Origin: CAWFGW01 sp963849955 | Lineage (GTDB): Bacteria; Bacteroidota; Bacteroidia; Cytophagales; JAAEPT01 | NCBI GenBank assembly: GCA_963849955.1 | Contig: CAWKJU010000030.1 | Span: 26,432-90,431, forward strand | Direction of reading: 5' to 3' | DNA: 64,000 nucleotides | Shown here: positions 45,201-53,228 of the stretch, one piece after another | How positions within the stretch are numbered: the first letter of the stretch is position 1 | Layout of the letters: each line of letters begins with the position of its first letter | Made by a program: the position numbers and the translations under genes | The notes under the pieces: generated by a model | The model's database searches: none | Told to the model about the DNA's origin: nothing | The model's input: the letters and a program-made list of their open reading frames with translations, nothing else

Positions 45201-46844
45201 GGAGGGCAGCTTCCTGGTCACAAAGTAGATGATTGGATTGGGCGAGTACGACACTCAACTCCTGGGGTAGGTTTAATTTCTCCTCCCCCTCACCATGATA
45301 TTTACTCAATTGAGGATTTAGCACAATTGATATTCGATTTAAAAAATGCGAATAGAAAAGCTAGAATCAATGTGAAACTAGTTTCTGAAGCAGGAGTAGG
45401 TACTATTGCTGCTGGGGTTGCTAAAGCGTATGCGGATGTGGTCTTAATTGCTGGTCATGATGGAGGAACAGGTGCTTCACCGATTAGTTCAATCCGCCAT
45501 GCTGGTTTACCTTGGGAACTTGGTTTGGCAGAAACACACCAAACGTTGGTGAAAAATAAATTAAGAAGTAGAATAGTGGTTCAAGCTGATGGTCAGATGA
45601 AAACTGGTCGTGACTTGGCAATCGCTACACTGCTTGGTGCTGAAGAGTGGGGTGTGGCTACAGCCGCACTTGTGGTTGAAGGTTGTATTATGATGCGAAA
45701 GTGTCACCTCAATACGTGCCCCGTTGGTATTGCAACGCAAAACAAAGAGTTAAGAAAGCGTTTTAATGCCAGCGCAGATCATGTAGTCAATTTCTTTGGT
45801 TTCCTCGCACAAGAGTTAAGAGAAATCATGGCTGAATTAGGTTTCAGAACTATTGATGAAATGGTAGGTCGAGTAGATAAGTTACAAATGAGAGACAACA
45901 TCGATCATTGGAAACTAAAAGATCTTGACTTAAGCAGAATCTTGTATAAGCAAGAAAACCTGGATCCTAACGAAACGCTTTACAAAACAGTTGATCAGCA
46001 ACATCATATCGCTGAGCAGTTAGACTGGCAGTTAGTGAAGTTGGCAGAATCAGCATTAAAGCATAAAGAAAAAGTTTCGGGAGAATTCCCAATAACAAAT
46101 ATTAATCGTTCAGTTGGAACATTACTTTCTAACGAAATATCAAAATGGCATAAAGGGGAAGGTTTACCAGAAGACACGATCCATGTGAAGTTTACTGGAT
46201 CAGCTGGACAATCATTTGGAGCGTTCTCTGCACCAGGATTGACCTTGGAACTAGAAGGGGAAGCCAATGACTATTTTGGAAAAGGTTTGTCAGGAAGTAA
46301 ATTGATTCTTTATCCATTTAAAGAAACAAAGTATGAGCCTAGTGAAAACATGATTGCAGGAAACGTTGCCTTTTATGGTGCTACAGCTGGGGAAGCATAC
46401 ATCAGCGGTTTAGCTGGTGAGCGATTCTGTGTTAGAAACTCAGGTGTGAAAGCAGTTGTTGAAGGTATTGGGGATCACGGATGTGAATACATGACTGGAG
46501 GTTTAGCAATCATCCTAGGTAAAACTGGAAGAAACTTTGCAGCCGGTATGAGTGGTGGTATTGCTTATGTGTTTGATGAAGACGATACCTTTAAAGCAAA
46601 ATGCAACCGTGAGATGGTCGATTTTGACTTAATTGAGTCAGAGGACATTCATACGCTTCGAACGATGATTGAAAATCATTTCAAATACACGAATTCAGCC
46701 GTAGCAGAAAAAATGCTTAAGGATTGGTATAATACCCTGCAAAAATTTGTTAAGGTAATGCCAAGAGATTATAAAGCAGTAATACTAAAAAGAAAAGTAG
46801 AATCATTGAGAAATACAGGAAAGGAGGTAGAAGCTCATGGGTAA
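42294..46844 (+). CDS. gltB: Glutamate synthase large subunit
   Basis: 1516 residues. A class II glutaminase domain follows a short propeptide; the mature N-terminal cysteine is Cys19 in FEHDSCGIGLVANL. Next come the central domain, the FMN-binding synthase domain (FGSISHEAHSTLAIAMNRIG; GHDGGTGASPISSIRHAG), the 3Fe-4S cysteines in CIMMRKCHLNTCPVGIATQ, and the C-terminal GXGXG beta-helix (GATAGEAYISGLAGERFCVR). It turns glutamine and 2-oxoglutarate into two glutamates with electrons from GltD. Overlaps gltD by 8 bp. Confidence 0.96.
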   Translation: MKEKKNQGLYDPQFEHDSCGIGLVANLNNIKSHDIVEKALSMLITMEHRGGCGCDINSGDGAGVLLQKPHKFFVKEASKNGFELPADYDAYGVGQVFFPMDEAKRTACKTILEEAVAKFDFTVLGYRTINKDNSTLGEAPRASEPKIQQIFVAKPETMSAEDFERKLFVIRNYTSHRVNQEVANIGDDFYIASFSYKTIIYKGQLNTAQVKAYFSDLSDEDVESALAVIHSRFSTNTFPKWKLAQPFRYIAHNGEINTVRGNINWMTAREAILKTTKFSEEEINMVLPLCDHANSDSASLDNAIEMLVLSGRSLPHVMMMVVPEAWQEFPEMEEHKKAFYSYYAHIMEPWDGPASLSFTDGKIVGATLDRNGLRPSRYCIQDDGTVILASETGVLPVDPAKVIQRGRLQPGKIFVCDLEKGKIISDDELKKDICSQQPYGEWLKGNETFLKDLPEVSNGVADMDEETLLNRQQAFGYTSEDLKVVITDLSKKGIEPLGSMGIDAALPILSKQTQHLSHYFKQLFAQVTNPPIDPIREKMVMSLYSYIGSSKNILDETPEHCAKIRISSPVLTNKELAKLKGITKEGYKSEVIEILFEASHKPGVLESAVDTICEKAIEAVKAGANILILSDKKVDSKNAPIPSVLATGAIHHALIRAKLRTKTSIVLESGDVRETHHVATVIGYGAHAVNPYLAFESIRGLKKSGLLKSKHSIEKLEENFIKGIGYGLRKIFSKMGISTLQSYHGAQIFEALGISTPVIEKCFAGTASRIEGLSFDGIAKEALVKHEFAFPKEGEEKVNKLEVGGVYQWKRRGEYHLFNPTTIHYLQHSSRTNNYQIYKKYAREINDQTQKAATLRGLLDFKDKSPIPLAEVESAENIFKRFATGAMSFGSISHEAHSTLAIAMNRIGGKSNSGEGGEDPIRFFPKKNGDWERSAIKQVASGRFGVTSYYLSNADELQIKMAQGAKPGEGGQLPGHKVDDWIGRVRHSTPGVGLISPPPHHDIYSIEDLAQLIFDLKNANRKARINVKLVSEAGVGTIAAGVAKAYADVVLIAGHDGGTGASPISSIRHAGLPWELGLAETHQTLVKNKLRSRIVVQADGQMKTGRDLAIATLLGAEEWGVATAALVVEGCIMMRKCHLNTCPVGIATQNKELRKRFNASADHVVNFFGFLAQELREIMAELGFRTIDEMVGRVDKLQMRDNIDHWKLKDLDLSRILYKQENLDPNETLYKTVDQQHHIAEQLDWQLVKLAESALKHKEKVSGEFPITNINRSVGTLLSNEISKWHKGEGLPEDTIHVKFTGSAGQSFGAFSAPGLTLELEGEANDYFGKGLSGSKLILYPFKETKYEPSENMIAGNVAFYGATAGEAYISGLAGERFCVRNSGVKAVVEGIGDHGCEYMTGGLAIILGKTGRNFAAGMSGGIAYVFDEDDTFKAKCNREMVDFDLIESEDIHTLRTMIENHFKYTNSAVAEKMLKDWYNTLQKFVKVMPRDYKAVILKRKVESLRNTGKEVEAHG

Positions 46845-48330
46845 ACCAACAGGATTTCTAGAAAAAACAAGGGCGCTGCCAAAATACGAAGACCCATCAG
46901 AAAGAATAAAACACTACAATGAGTTTGGTGAAAAACCTTCTGAAACATTGATCAATGGGCAAGCTTCACGTTGTATGGATTGTGGTGTTCCATTTTGCCA
47001 TAGTGGGTGTCCATTAGGTAACATTATACCAGAGTTTAATGACGCAGTCTACAATGAAGAGTGGGAAGAAGCAGTTAAGATATTATCTTCTACAAACAAC
47101 TTTCCAGAGTTTACAGGTAGAATATGCCCGGCACCATGTGAGTCAGCATGTGTGTTAGGTATTAACCAACCTCCTGTTGCTATTGAGTTCATTGAGAAAA
47201 GCATTGTTGAGAAAGGGTTTGAATTAGGTATCATAAAACCAGAGACTCCTGCAATTAGAACAGGAAAGAAAGTTGCTGTTATTGGAGCAGGACCTGCAGG
47301 TTTAGCTTGTGCTGCTCAATTAAATAAAGCAGGCCACGCTGTTACTGTTTTTGAAAGAGCAGAAGAAGCAGGTGGTTTATTACGTTATGGTATTCCTGAT
47401 TTCAAATTAGAAAAGTGGGTAGTGCAACGTAGAGTTGACTTATTAAAAGAAGAAGGAATAGAATTCCGTTTAGGTGTTTCTGTAGGTGAGCAAGTAAAAG
47501 GTGCAGAACTTTTAAAAGACTTTGATGCCATTGCTTTGTGTATGGGTTCTACGGTGCCTCGTGATGTGCCAATTCCAGGTAGAGACTTGAACGGAGTCCA
47601 TTTCGCAATGGATTTCTTGTCTCAGCAAAACAGCAGAAACGCTGGTAAAAAAGAAAATAAAACTCATAAAGGAGAAGTAGTTGAAGAAATCTGGGCTACT
47701 AATAAAAATGTGGTAGTAATTGGTGGAGGTGACACTGGATCTGACTGTGTAGGTACCTCAAACAGACATGGTGCACGATCCATTACCCAAATTGAGTTGT
47801 TAGCAAAACCACCAGAGAGTCGTTCTGAAATGACTCCTTGGCCTCAATGGCCTATGATGTTACGGACTTCATCTTCTCACGAAGAAGGAGCAGAACGAAG
47901 ATGGGCATTATTTACCAAAGAGTTTATTGGTGATGGCAATGGTAATCTAAAGGCTATAAAAATGTCTGAAATGGGTTGGGATGATCCTGAGCCAGGTAAA
48001 AAGCCTCATTGGGTAGAGCAGCCAGATTCAGAATTTGAAGTTCCTTGTGAATTGGCTTTGTTAGCCATTGGCTTCCTTCACCCTGAACACAATGGTTTGT
48101 TGGACGAGTTTGGTGTTGAATATGATGATCGTGGGAATGTAAAAGACGATGGCTCATATCGAACATCAGTCGATAAAGTATTTGCTGCAGGAGACACTCG
48201 AAGAGGTCAGTCATTAGTTGTTTGGGCAATCTCTGAAGGAAGAGAGTGTGCTTATAGCATTGACGAATATTTGATGGGTCACTCCAACCTTGAAAAGAAA
48301 GACGAAGGTTTCTTAGAGGTTAACGGATAA
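46837..48330 (+). CDS. gltD: Glutamate synthase small subunit
   Basis: 497 residues. N-terminal Fe-S domain with CMDCGVPFCHSGCP and CPAPCESACVLG, FAD site VAVIGAGPAGLACAAQL, the conserved GGLLRYGIPDFKLEK, and NADPH site VVVIGGGDTGSDCVG. It passes electrons from NADPH to GltB. A C-terminal AAGDTRRGQSLVVWAISEGR closes the FAD site. Directly translated after gltB. Confidence 0.96.
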   Translation: MGKPTGFLEKTRALPKYEDPSERIKHYNEFGEKPSETLINGQASRCMDCGVPFCHSGCPLGNIIPEFNDAVYNEEWEEAVKILSSTNNFPEFTGRICPAPCESACVLGINQPPVAIEFIEKSIVEKGFELGIIKPETPAIRTGKKVAVIGAGPAGLACAAQLNKAGHAVTVFERAEEAGGLLRYGIPDFKLEKWVVQRRVDLLKEEGIEFRLGVSVGEQVKGAELLKDFDAIALCMGSTVPRDVPIPGRDLNGVHFAMDFLSQQNSRNAGKKENKTHKGEVVEEIWATNKNVVVIGGGDTGSDCVGTSNRHGARSITQIELLAKPPESRSEMTPWPQWPMMLRTSSSHEEGAERRWALFTKEFIGDGNGNLKAIKMSEMGWDDPEPGKKPHWVEQPDSEFEVPCELALLAIGFLHPEHNGLLDEFGVEYDDRGNVKDDGSYRTSVDKVFAAGDTRRGQSLVVWAISEGRECAYSIDEYLMGHSNLEKKDEGFLEVNG

Positions 48331-48356
48331 GTTGATAATTAAACTTATAACATATA

Positions 48357-48396
48357 AAACCCTAAGTATCTATAGATACTTAGGGTTTCTTTTTTT
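48357..48396. terminator. Terminator after gltBD
   Basis: A perfect 14-bp stem AAACCCTAAGTATC (48357-48370) / GATACTTAGGGTTT (48375-48388), loop TATA, with T-runs outside. It can also serve the convergent gene at 48412. Confidence 0.92.
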
Positions 48397-48411
48397 ATAA
48401 AAATGAGGCGG

Positions 48412-48855
48412 TTATTTTACTCCCATTAATAAATAATTGTTTTCTGTTTTTATGAAAGTAAGTCCTATACTTGAAAATTTTTGGTACATACTTTTTCGAT
48501 ATTTTAGATCCAGATGGTGAATCGTTGATGAAATTGCTTTGTAATTTCCTAAAACCCACTGGTCATTATCCATGGTGATGGATTGTAGCTTATTACATAG
48601 GCTATCTACAAAATCCTTTTGTTCTTCTTTGGTGTAATCCGCAGCGTGAAAACCATCATAAGTAATGTCAGCAGCGGCCTCATAATAACGGCCAAACTTG
48701 GCAATGTTCGTATTAGAAGTATTTGTTTTATCAAATAATGATAGTAAATGTCTAGCTTTTTGTTTTACAACAAGAGAGTCTACTGGTAATTTAGACTGTG
48801 ATAAACCTATATTGAACAGCAGAAGTGATGCAAAGATGAAGGTTATATGTTTCAA
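48412..48855 (-). CDS. Secreted protein of unknown function
   Basis: 147 residues with a signal peptide (MKHITFIFASLLLFNIGLS, mature from about Q20). Helical mature part with HLLSLFDKTN and YRKSMYQKFSSIG; no known family. Convergent with gltD and read towards the shared terminator. Upstream, two dyads at 48902 and 48981 are candidate operator sites. Confidence 0.6.
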   Translation of the reverse strand: MKHITFIFASLLLFNIGLSQSKLPVDSLVVKQKARHLLSLFDKTNTSNTNIAKFGRYYEAAADITYDGFHAADYTKEEQKDFVDSLCNKLQSITMDNDQWVLGNYKAISSTIHHLDLKYRKSMYQKFSSIGLTFIKTENNYLLMGVK

Positions 48856-48901
48856 GATAATCAGTAGTTAGGGTGATTTATTCTTAACAATGATTTTGTA
48901 A

Positions 48902-48998
48902 ACTAATGCGTGACTTAGTAAATAAAGTTTGAAAAAATCAATGTAGTGAAAATACTAATTAGCACATAACTATTTTTATAACTAATACATGAATTAGT
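48902..48998. repeat. Two copies of an 18-bp dyad upstream of the 48412 gene
   Basis: ACTAATGCGTGACTTAGT (48902-48919) and ACTAATACATGAATTAGT (48981-48998) are near-identical dyads with arms ACTAAT/ATTAGT, starts 79 bp apart. They look like paired binding sites for a dimeric regulator; the regulator is unknown. Confidence 0.4.
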
Positions 48999-49032
48999 TT
49001 ATATTTTAACCAATATGGTCGGTAATTAAAAA

Positions 49033-49069
49033 GTAAAACCACATAATTAATTTAATTATGTGGTTTTAC
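49033..49069. terminator. Terminator after the truncated isomerase gene
   Basis: A perfect 17-bp stem GTAAAACCACATAATTA (49033-49049) / TAATTATGTGGTTTTAC (49053-49069), 3-nt loop, with Ts on the minus-strand side. It differs entirely from the terminator of the intact copy at 58711. Confidence 0.85.
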
Positions 49070-49072
49070 AAA

Positions 49073-49395
49073 TTATTCATTCACAACAATCTTGTCAATA
49101 GCATCGCCTTGCTTAATAGCGTCTATTACATCCAAACCTTCTACCACCTTACCAAAACAAGTATGGTTTCTGTCTAAGTGAGCGGTATTATCGCGGCTAT
49201 GGCATACAAAAAATTGTGATCCACCGGTGTTTCTTCCCGCATGAGCCATAGATAGGACACCCCTTTCGTGGTATTGGTTTTCACCATCTAGCTCACAGTC
49301 GATATGGTACCCAGGACCACCGTCACCACGTTTATTAGGGCAACCGCCTTGTATTACAAAGTTTGGTATCACACGATGGAAATTCAATCCATCAT
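49073..49395 (-). pseudogene. Peptidyl-prolyl isomerase copy lacking its N-terminus
   Basis: The frame matches residues 37-144 of the intact isomerase at 58759-59193, from FYDGLNFHRV to KIVVNE, with one residue change (GLDVID versus GLEVID). The first 36 residues are absent: at about 49395 the sequence switches to the RAYT element. DNA identity is about 99 percent (4 differences in about 320 bp counted by eye), and the stop codon differs (TAA here, TAG in the intact copy). Without its N-terminal strand and a native start it is very probably non-functional. Confidence 0.85.
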
Positions 49396-49415
49396 AAAAC
49401 CATTTTTTCCATCCG

Positions 49416-49444
49416 CTCAGAGTCACTCCCTAGAGGACTCTGAG
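49416..49444. repeat. REP palindrome A, left end of RAYT copy 1
   Basis: Dyad with outer arms CTCAGAGT/ACTCTGAG and inner CTC/GAG around loop CCTA. It is the inverted match of the right end, apart from the loop. Same in copy 2 at 50858-50886. Confidence 0.85.
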
Positions 49445-49517
49445 TACTAAGTATAGTCCTCCTTTTATGATAAACCTAAAACACTTACTTTTACGGAGCA
49501 ACTAATTTTTTAAGTCA

Positions 49518-50099
49518 TTGCCAACCCACAGCGTACAGTCAGATAAAGAAGCTTTTTATTTTGTTACCTTCACGTGTCACAGGTGGCTACCGCTTATAGA
49601 GGAATCAAAACTGTATTCTTACTTATCAACTTGTGTAAATCACCTGAAAGAAAAAGGTCTAAAAACGAGTGCTTACGTAGCTATGCCTAATCATTTACAC
49701 TTTGTGTTTTTTGTAGAAGAAAATAGCAGAGGTTTAAATCACTTGGTAGGAGAAGGTAAGCGGTTTATGGCTTATGAGATAGTTAAGCGGCTTCAAAAAC
49801 TGGGTAAGGAAGAATTGCTAAGTATACTAGCAAGAGGAGTACAAGAAGAAGAGCGAAAGAAAGGAAAGAAACATCAGGTATTTAAGCTGTCTTTCGATGC
49901 CAAATTGTTGGAAGGAGAAAAAGAGATATTAAAAGTATTGGACTATATTCATCATAACCCGGTAAGCGGAAAGTGGAATTTGATGGAGGATTTTACGGAA
50001 TATATTTATTCAAGCGCTAGTTTCTACGAATTAGGAATTACTATTGAGGTAGAGGTTTGGGATTACAGGCAGAGGTTCTCAGAGTCCTCTATCGAGTGA
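49518..50099 (+). CDS. REP-associated tyrosine transposase (RAYT), copy 1
   Basis: 193 residues of the Y1/HUH-type TnpA_REP family. The HUH-like metal motif is HLH in AMPNHLHFVFFV, and the catalytic tyrosine lies in DYIHHNPV. N-terminal YFVTFTCHRWLPL is the usual first strand. Such enzymes nick single-stranded DNA at REP hairpins. The likely start is TTG at 49518; no ATG is available before the conserved N-terminus. The stop codon is inside the right REP palindrome. The protein is identical to copy 2. Confidence 0.9.
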   Translation: MPTHSVQSDKEAFYFVTFTCHRWLPLIEESKLYSYLSTCVNHLKEKGLKTSAYVAMPNHLHFVFFVEENSRGLNHLVGEGKRFMAYEIVKRLQKLGKEELLSILARGVQEEERKKGKKHQVFKLSFDAKLLEGEKEILKVLDYIHHNPVSGKWNLMEDFTEYIYSSASFYELGITIEVEVWDYRQRFSESSIE

Positions 50100-50106
50100 C
50101 TCTGAG
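50078..50106. repeat. REP palindrome A, right end of RAYT copy 1
   Basis: Arms CTCAGAGTC/GACTCTGAG with inner CTC/GAG; loop TATC. It overlaps the last codons and stop of the RAYT gene. Same in copy 2 at 51520-51548. Confidence 0.85.
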
Positions 50107-50114
50107 GGGAGGGA

Positions 50115-50837
50115 AAAGTAAAACTAGTGGAGATAACGGATTACTTGATGCATTTAATGAAGAAGGGCTTTTAATTGGAGAAGTCAATCGAACAAGACTT
50201 TTAGATGATTTAGTATCACAATTATCAGGCTCTATAAAATCAACATACAATGATTTAATAAAACTTGGTTTGAAATCCGAAGCAAAAGCCAATTCCATAT
50301 TGATAAAAAATTCTTTCGGAGAAACGGTTGCCATAATTTATAATGGAAAACTAACACCCACTAAATGGGTATGGGAAAAGAATGTGCCTAGTTCCTCAAA
50401 AACATTTACTTCTGAAGGTTATATTGTTGTTAAAGAGGGAGATACTTATAAGTTTGATCTCAACTTTAAAGAAGGAAGGAAATTAGAAACTAAAGAAGTC
50501 AATGATTATTTAGTAAATGGACAAGGTAAAGATTTGGATGGTCAACCATATTGGGCAGGTACAAAAGTGGATGAAGTTGTGTTAGGAAGAAAAGGAGAAG
50601 TTATTTACTTTATCGAGGATTACAATGGTGGAATACCTAAACCAGGTCAATATGCTTCTAAAACAGCTATTTTGACAATTAAGGAATTGAGGCAAAAATT
50701 AGCTGTAAAAGAGGCTTGGAAAAAAACAGCTAATAGTCCTACATTGCGAACTTATCGGGTAAAAAAGGAGCTAAGAGTAAGAAGTGGTACAATTGGTAGG
50801 CAGTCAGAGAATGGTGTAGAACTCTCTGGAGGAGGTC
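50115..50837 (+). pseudogene. Orphan C-terminal fragment of a toxin-like protein, TNT-type pattern
   Basis: About 240 codons remain open between the two RAYT copies, with no start of their own: the frame runs in from the left REP and is cut by the right one. The end reads TYRVKKELRVRSGTIGRQ then GVELSGGGQNH. The order hydrophobic strand, LxVRxG, and Gly-rich GGGxQ-like end recalls the TNT (tuberculosis necrotizing toxin) NAD+ glycohydrolase fold, common at the C-terminus of polymorphic toxins. The glutamine of GGGQ is present but the reading ends just after it. The N-terminal half (LLDDLVSQLSGSIKSTYNDL) looks helical. The TNT call rests on pattern only. Confidence 0.5.
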
Positions 50838-50857
50838 AAAACCATTTTTTCCATCCG

Positions 50858-50886
50858 CTCAGAGTCACTCCCTAGAGGACTCTGAG
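50858..50886. repeat. REP palindrome A, left end of RAYT copy 2
   Basis: Same sequence as 49416-49444: arms CTCAGAGT/ACTCTGAG and loop CCTA. Confidence 0.85.
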
Positions 50887-50959
50887 TACTAAGTATAGTC
50901 CTCCTTTTATGATAAACCTAAAACACTTACTTTTACGGAGCAACTAATTTTTTAAGTCA

Positions 50960-51541
50960 TTGCCAACCCACAGCGTACAGTCAGATAAAGAAGCTTTTTA
51001 TTTTGTTACCTTCACGTGTCACAGGTGGCTACCGCTTATAGAGGAATCAAAACTGTATTCTTACTTATCAACTTGTGTAAATCACCTGAAAGAAAAAGGT
51101 CTAAAAACGAGTGCTTACGTAGCTATGCCTAATCATTTACACTTTGTGTTTTTTGTAGAAGAAAATAGCAGAGGTTTAAATCACTTGGTAGGAGAAGGTA
51201 AGCGGTTTATGGCTTATGAGATAGTTAAGCGGCTTCAAAAACTGGGTAAGGAAGAATTGCTAAGTATACTAGCAAGAGGAGTACAAGAAGAAGAGCGAAA
51301 GAAAGGAAAGAAACATCAGGTATTTAAGCTGTCTTTCGATGCCAAATTGTTGGAAGGAGAAAAAGAGATATTAAAAGTATTGGACTATATTCATCATAAC
51401 CCGGTAAGCGGAAAGTGGAATTTGATGGAGGATTTTACGGAATATATTTATTCAAGCGCTAGTTTCTACGAATTAGGAATTACTATTGAGGTAGAGGTTT
51501 GGGATTACAGGCAGAGGTTCTCAGAGTCCTCTATCGAGTGA
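50960..51541 (+). CDS. REP-associated tyrosine transposase (RAYT), copy 2
   Basis: 193 residues, same protein as copy 1 including HLH and DYIHHNP motifs, the TTG start and the stop in the right REP. The catalytic parts are complete, so it could be active. Its presence in two identical copies indicates recent movement or conversion. Confidence 0.9.
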   Translation: MPTHSVQSDKEAFYFVTFTCHRWLPLIEESKLYSYLSTCVNHLKEKGLKTSAYVAMPNHLHFVFFVEENSRGLNHLVGEGKRFMAYEIVKRLQKLGKEELLSILARGVQEEERKKGKKHQVFKLSFDAKLLEGEKEILKVLDYIHHNPVSGKWNLMEDFTEYIYSSASFYELGITIEVEVWDYRQRFSESSIE

Positions 51542-51548
51542 CTCTGAG
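51520..51548. repeat. REP palindrome A, right end of RAYT copy 2
   Basis: Same sequence as 50078-50106: arms CTCAGAGTC/GACTCTGAG, loop TATC, overlapping the RAYT stop. Confidence 0.85.
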
Positions 51549-51566
51549 GGGAGGGATACCCCACAG

Positions 51567-53228
51567 GTGAAAAAGGTGGTGATTATCCCCGTAAAATCTT
51601 CCAAAACTTTTAATAAAGACCTTGATGAAATTGAAGCGGAATTGAATGCCGTATATGGCGGGGTAGGTGTAGAATACCAGGTTACCATCGACCGCAGTTT
51701 CGAAAATGACATTTCGTGGTGTAGCAGTGCGAATTGTTCCTTCACACCAGAAGGTTCAGCAGCACTCAGCAACGACTACACCGGTGATGAAAAAGCCGTA
51801 AGAGATGCTTACATTGCCGCCAACAGTGCCACCCTGGACCCTGAAGCGGCCTATATATTTGCCGTGGGCAACCCCATCGTGCAAACAGGCGATGAAAACC
51901 TGCAAGGGAAAATGAACTTCGGCAAGCAGTTTGGGTTCCTCTATTCGGTAAACTCACTCAGCGAAAAAAAACTAGGCAACACCCTTGCTCACGAGCTGGG
52001 GCATGGTAACTACAAGTTCTACCATATTTTTGATCAGATGTACTTGGGGTCCGCAGCCAAAGGCAACACCAACAACATCATGGACTACTCCACCAGCACC
52101 CACCTCAACAAACTCCAGTGGGACATCATCGCTCAGCCCGGGGTAAACTGGGGCGTGTTTAATAAGGATAAGGATCAGGAGAGTGATTTTTTTGATTCAA
52201 TGAAAGATTTTTATCTAAATTTTGGTTTTATTATACCTAAAGACATAACTTTTTTAGAGAGTTTCGAAGTTGATATTATTAGTATTAAAAAAATAAATTT
52301 TCAATTCGAAGCCACAGAAAAAAAATTAAAATTCGATTTCTATCCATATCTCTTTATTGATGTTGCGTTCATGACAAATCAATTACTTAAATCATTTGAA
52401 TGGGATTTTTCTAATAAAAAAGCTATGAATTTTAAATATGATGACGAGACAGGTGCTGGTTTTGGTATTTATCCAAGTAAAAATAGTTTCGAAGAGGGTT
52501 TAAATGATCAACTAGTTGAAGACTTAAAAAACACTGTTTTAATAAAGAAGGATAATTATAATCCATTTAGTGATGTTAACATAATGACTAACTTAACAGC
52601 CATAATGGATGCTCTTGTTGGGGAAGATGAAGATGATTCGGGCATGGATTTTTCATTATTTAATGATGTGTATTTCACAAGTGGATTTACAGCATCTAAA
52701 GAAATAATAATTGGAGACAAAGATGGAGATGCGTACATGCGAATACCTAGTAATGCTCAGGTATCATTAAAAGTTAATTTTGACCAGGCATTGAATGGAA
52801 TTATTGACGATACGTACAATACATCTGTTAGTAAAATAACTATAAGAGCCACAAATTTATATTTAGTTTACAAAGAAAATGGAACCTATAAAGATATATT
52901 GAATATACATGAAGCCATAATTGACAATGGTGGAAAATTTAAATTTGTAGAATACGAGGAACTTCTTGAAAGGGTAGAAGCGTTAAACAAAGCCCAAGCA
53001 GTGAATGTAGCGATCAATCTAATTAGATTATTTGTTCAAATTAAAAAGATTAAAAGTGGAAGGATTGTAAAAAAACCAGTTGATACGATTGATCCCAGTT
53101 TTGTAAATGGGTTAACATTATCTTTAATAGAAAGAGAAATATCTAGTCAAATATTGAATGCTATAAAAGAGGACTGTTTTTCTTTGTCAGAAAAATTTAA
53201 TTTATGTAAAGCACTAGGGATAGAATGA
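51567..53228 (+). CDS. Metzincin-like metallopeptidase module fused to an AT-rich C-terminal domain; probable 5'-truncated polymorphic toxin
   Basis: 553 residues from a GTG right after RAYT copy 2. The first about 200 residues form a zinc-peptidase domain: HELGH at 142-146 with a third His at 153, and the Met-turn-like IMDYS (171-175). Such modules occur in large Bacteroidota surface proteins and polymorphic toxins. The frame is open upstream into the RAYT element, so a longer N-terminus was probably lost. At about residue 200 (52165) base composition falls sharply: 33 of 60 G+C at 51781-51840 versus 14 of 60 at 52261-52320. The AT-rich rest (200-553) is unassigned. Its stop overlaps the next ATG, as in toxin-immunity pairs. 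Confidence 0.65.
   Translation: MKKVVIIPVKSSKTFNKDLDEIEAELNAVYGGVGVEYQVTIDRSFENDISWCSSANCSFTPEGSAALSNDYTGDEKAVRDAYIAANSATLDPEAAYIFAVGNPIVQTGDENLQGKMNFGKQFGFLYSVNSLSEKKLGNTLAHELGHGNYKFYHIFDQMYLGSAAKGNTNNIMDYSTSTHLNKLQWDIIAQPGVNWGVFNKDKDQESDFFDSMKDFYLNFGFIIPKDITFLESFEVDIISIKKINFQFEATEKKLKFDFYPYLFIDVAFMTNQLLKSFEWDFSNKKAMNFKYDDETGAGFGIYPSKNSFEEGLNDQLVEDLKNTVLIKKDNYNPFSDVNIMTNLTAIMDALVGEDEDDSGMDFSLFNDVYFTSGFTASKEIIIGDKDGDAYMRIPSNAQVSLKVNFDQALNGIIDDTYNTSVSKITIRATNLYLVYKENGTYKDILNIHEAIIDNGGKFKFVEYEELLERVEALNKAQAVNVAINLIRLFVQIKKIKSGRIVKKPVDTIDPSFVNGLTLSLIEREISSQILNAIKEDCFSLSEKFNLCKALGIE

Larger units (their letters stand above)
49396..50114 (+). mobile_element. RAYT element, copy 1 (719 bp, REP-bounded)
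   Basis: A 719-bp unit repeated exactly at 50838-51556: both copies begin AAAACCATTTTTTCC and end in GGGGAGGGA, and outside these points the sequences differ. It contains a transposase gene of the RAYT (TnpA_REP) family between two REP palindromes in inverted orientation, the layout expected of a REP-associated unit. It replaces the 5' end of an isomerase gene on its left and abuts a toxin-gene fragment on its right. Confidence 0.85.
50838..51556 (+). mobile_element. RAYT element, copy 2 (719 bp, REP-bounded)
   Basis: Identical to 49396-50114 as far as I can compare by eye, same strand, 1442 bp further on. Left neighbour is the TNT-like fragment; right neighbour is the metallopeptidase fragment. 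Two identical copies mean recent duplication or gene conversion. No target-site duplication flanks it. Confidence 0.85.

Noticed and set aside
49073..49426. Reading the truncated isomerase as a functional short protein starting in the RAYT element
   Set aside because: The start would lie in REP sequence and the first 36 residues of the fold are missing.
49396..51556. Classical insertion sequence (DDE transposase with target duplications)
   Set aside because: The enzyme has HUH and YIHHNP motifs and the ends are REP hairpins; no target-site duplication was seen.
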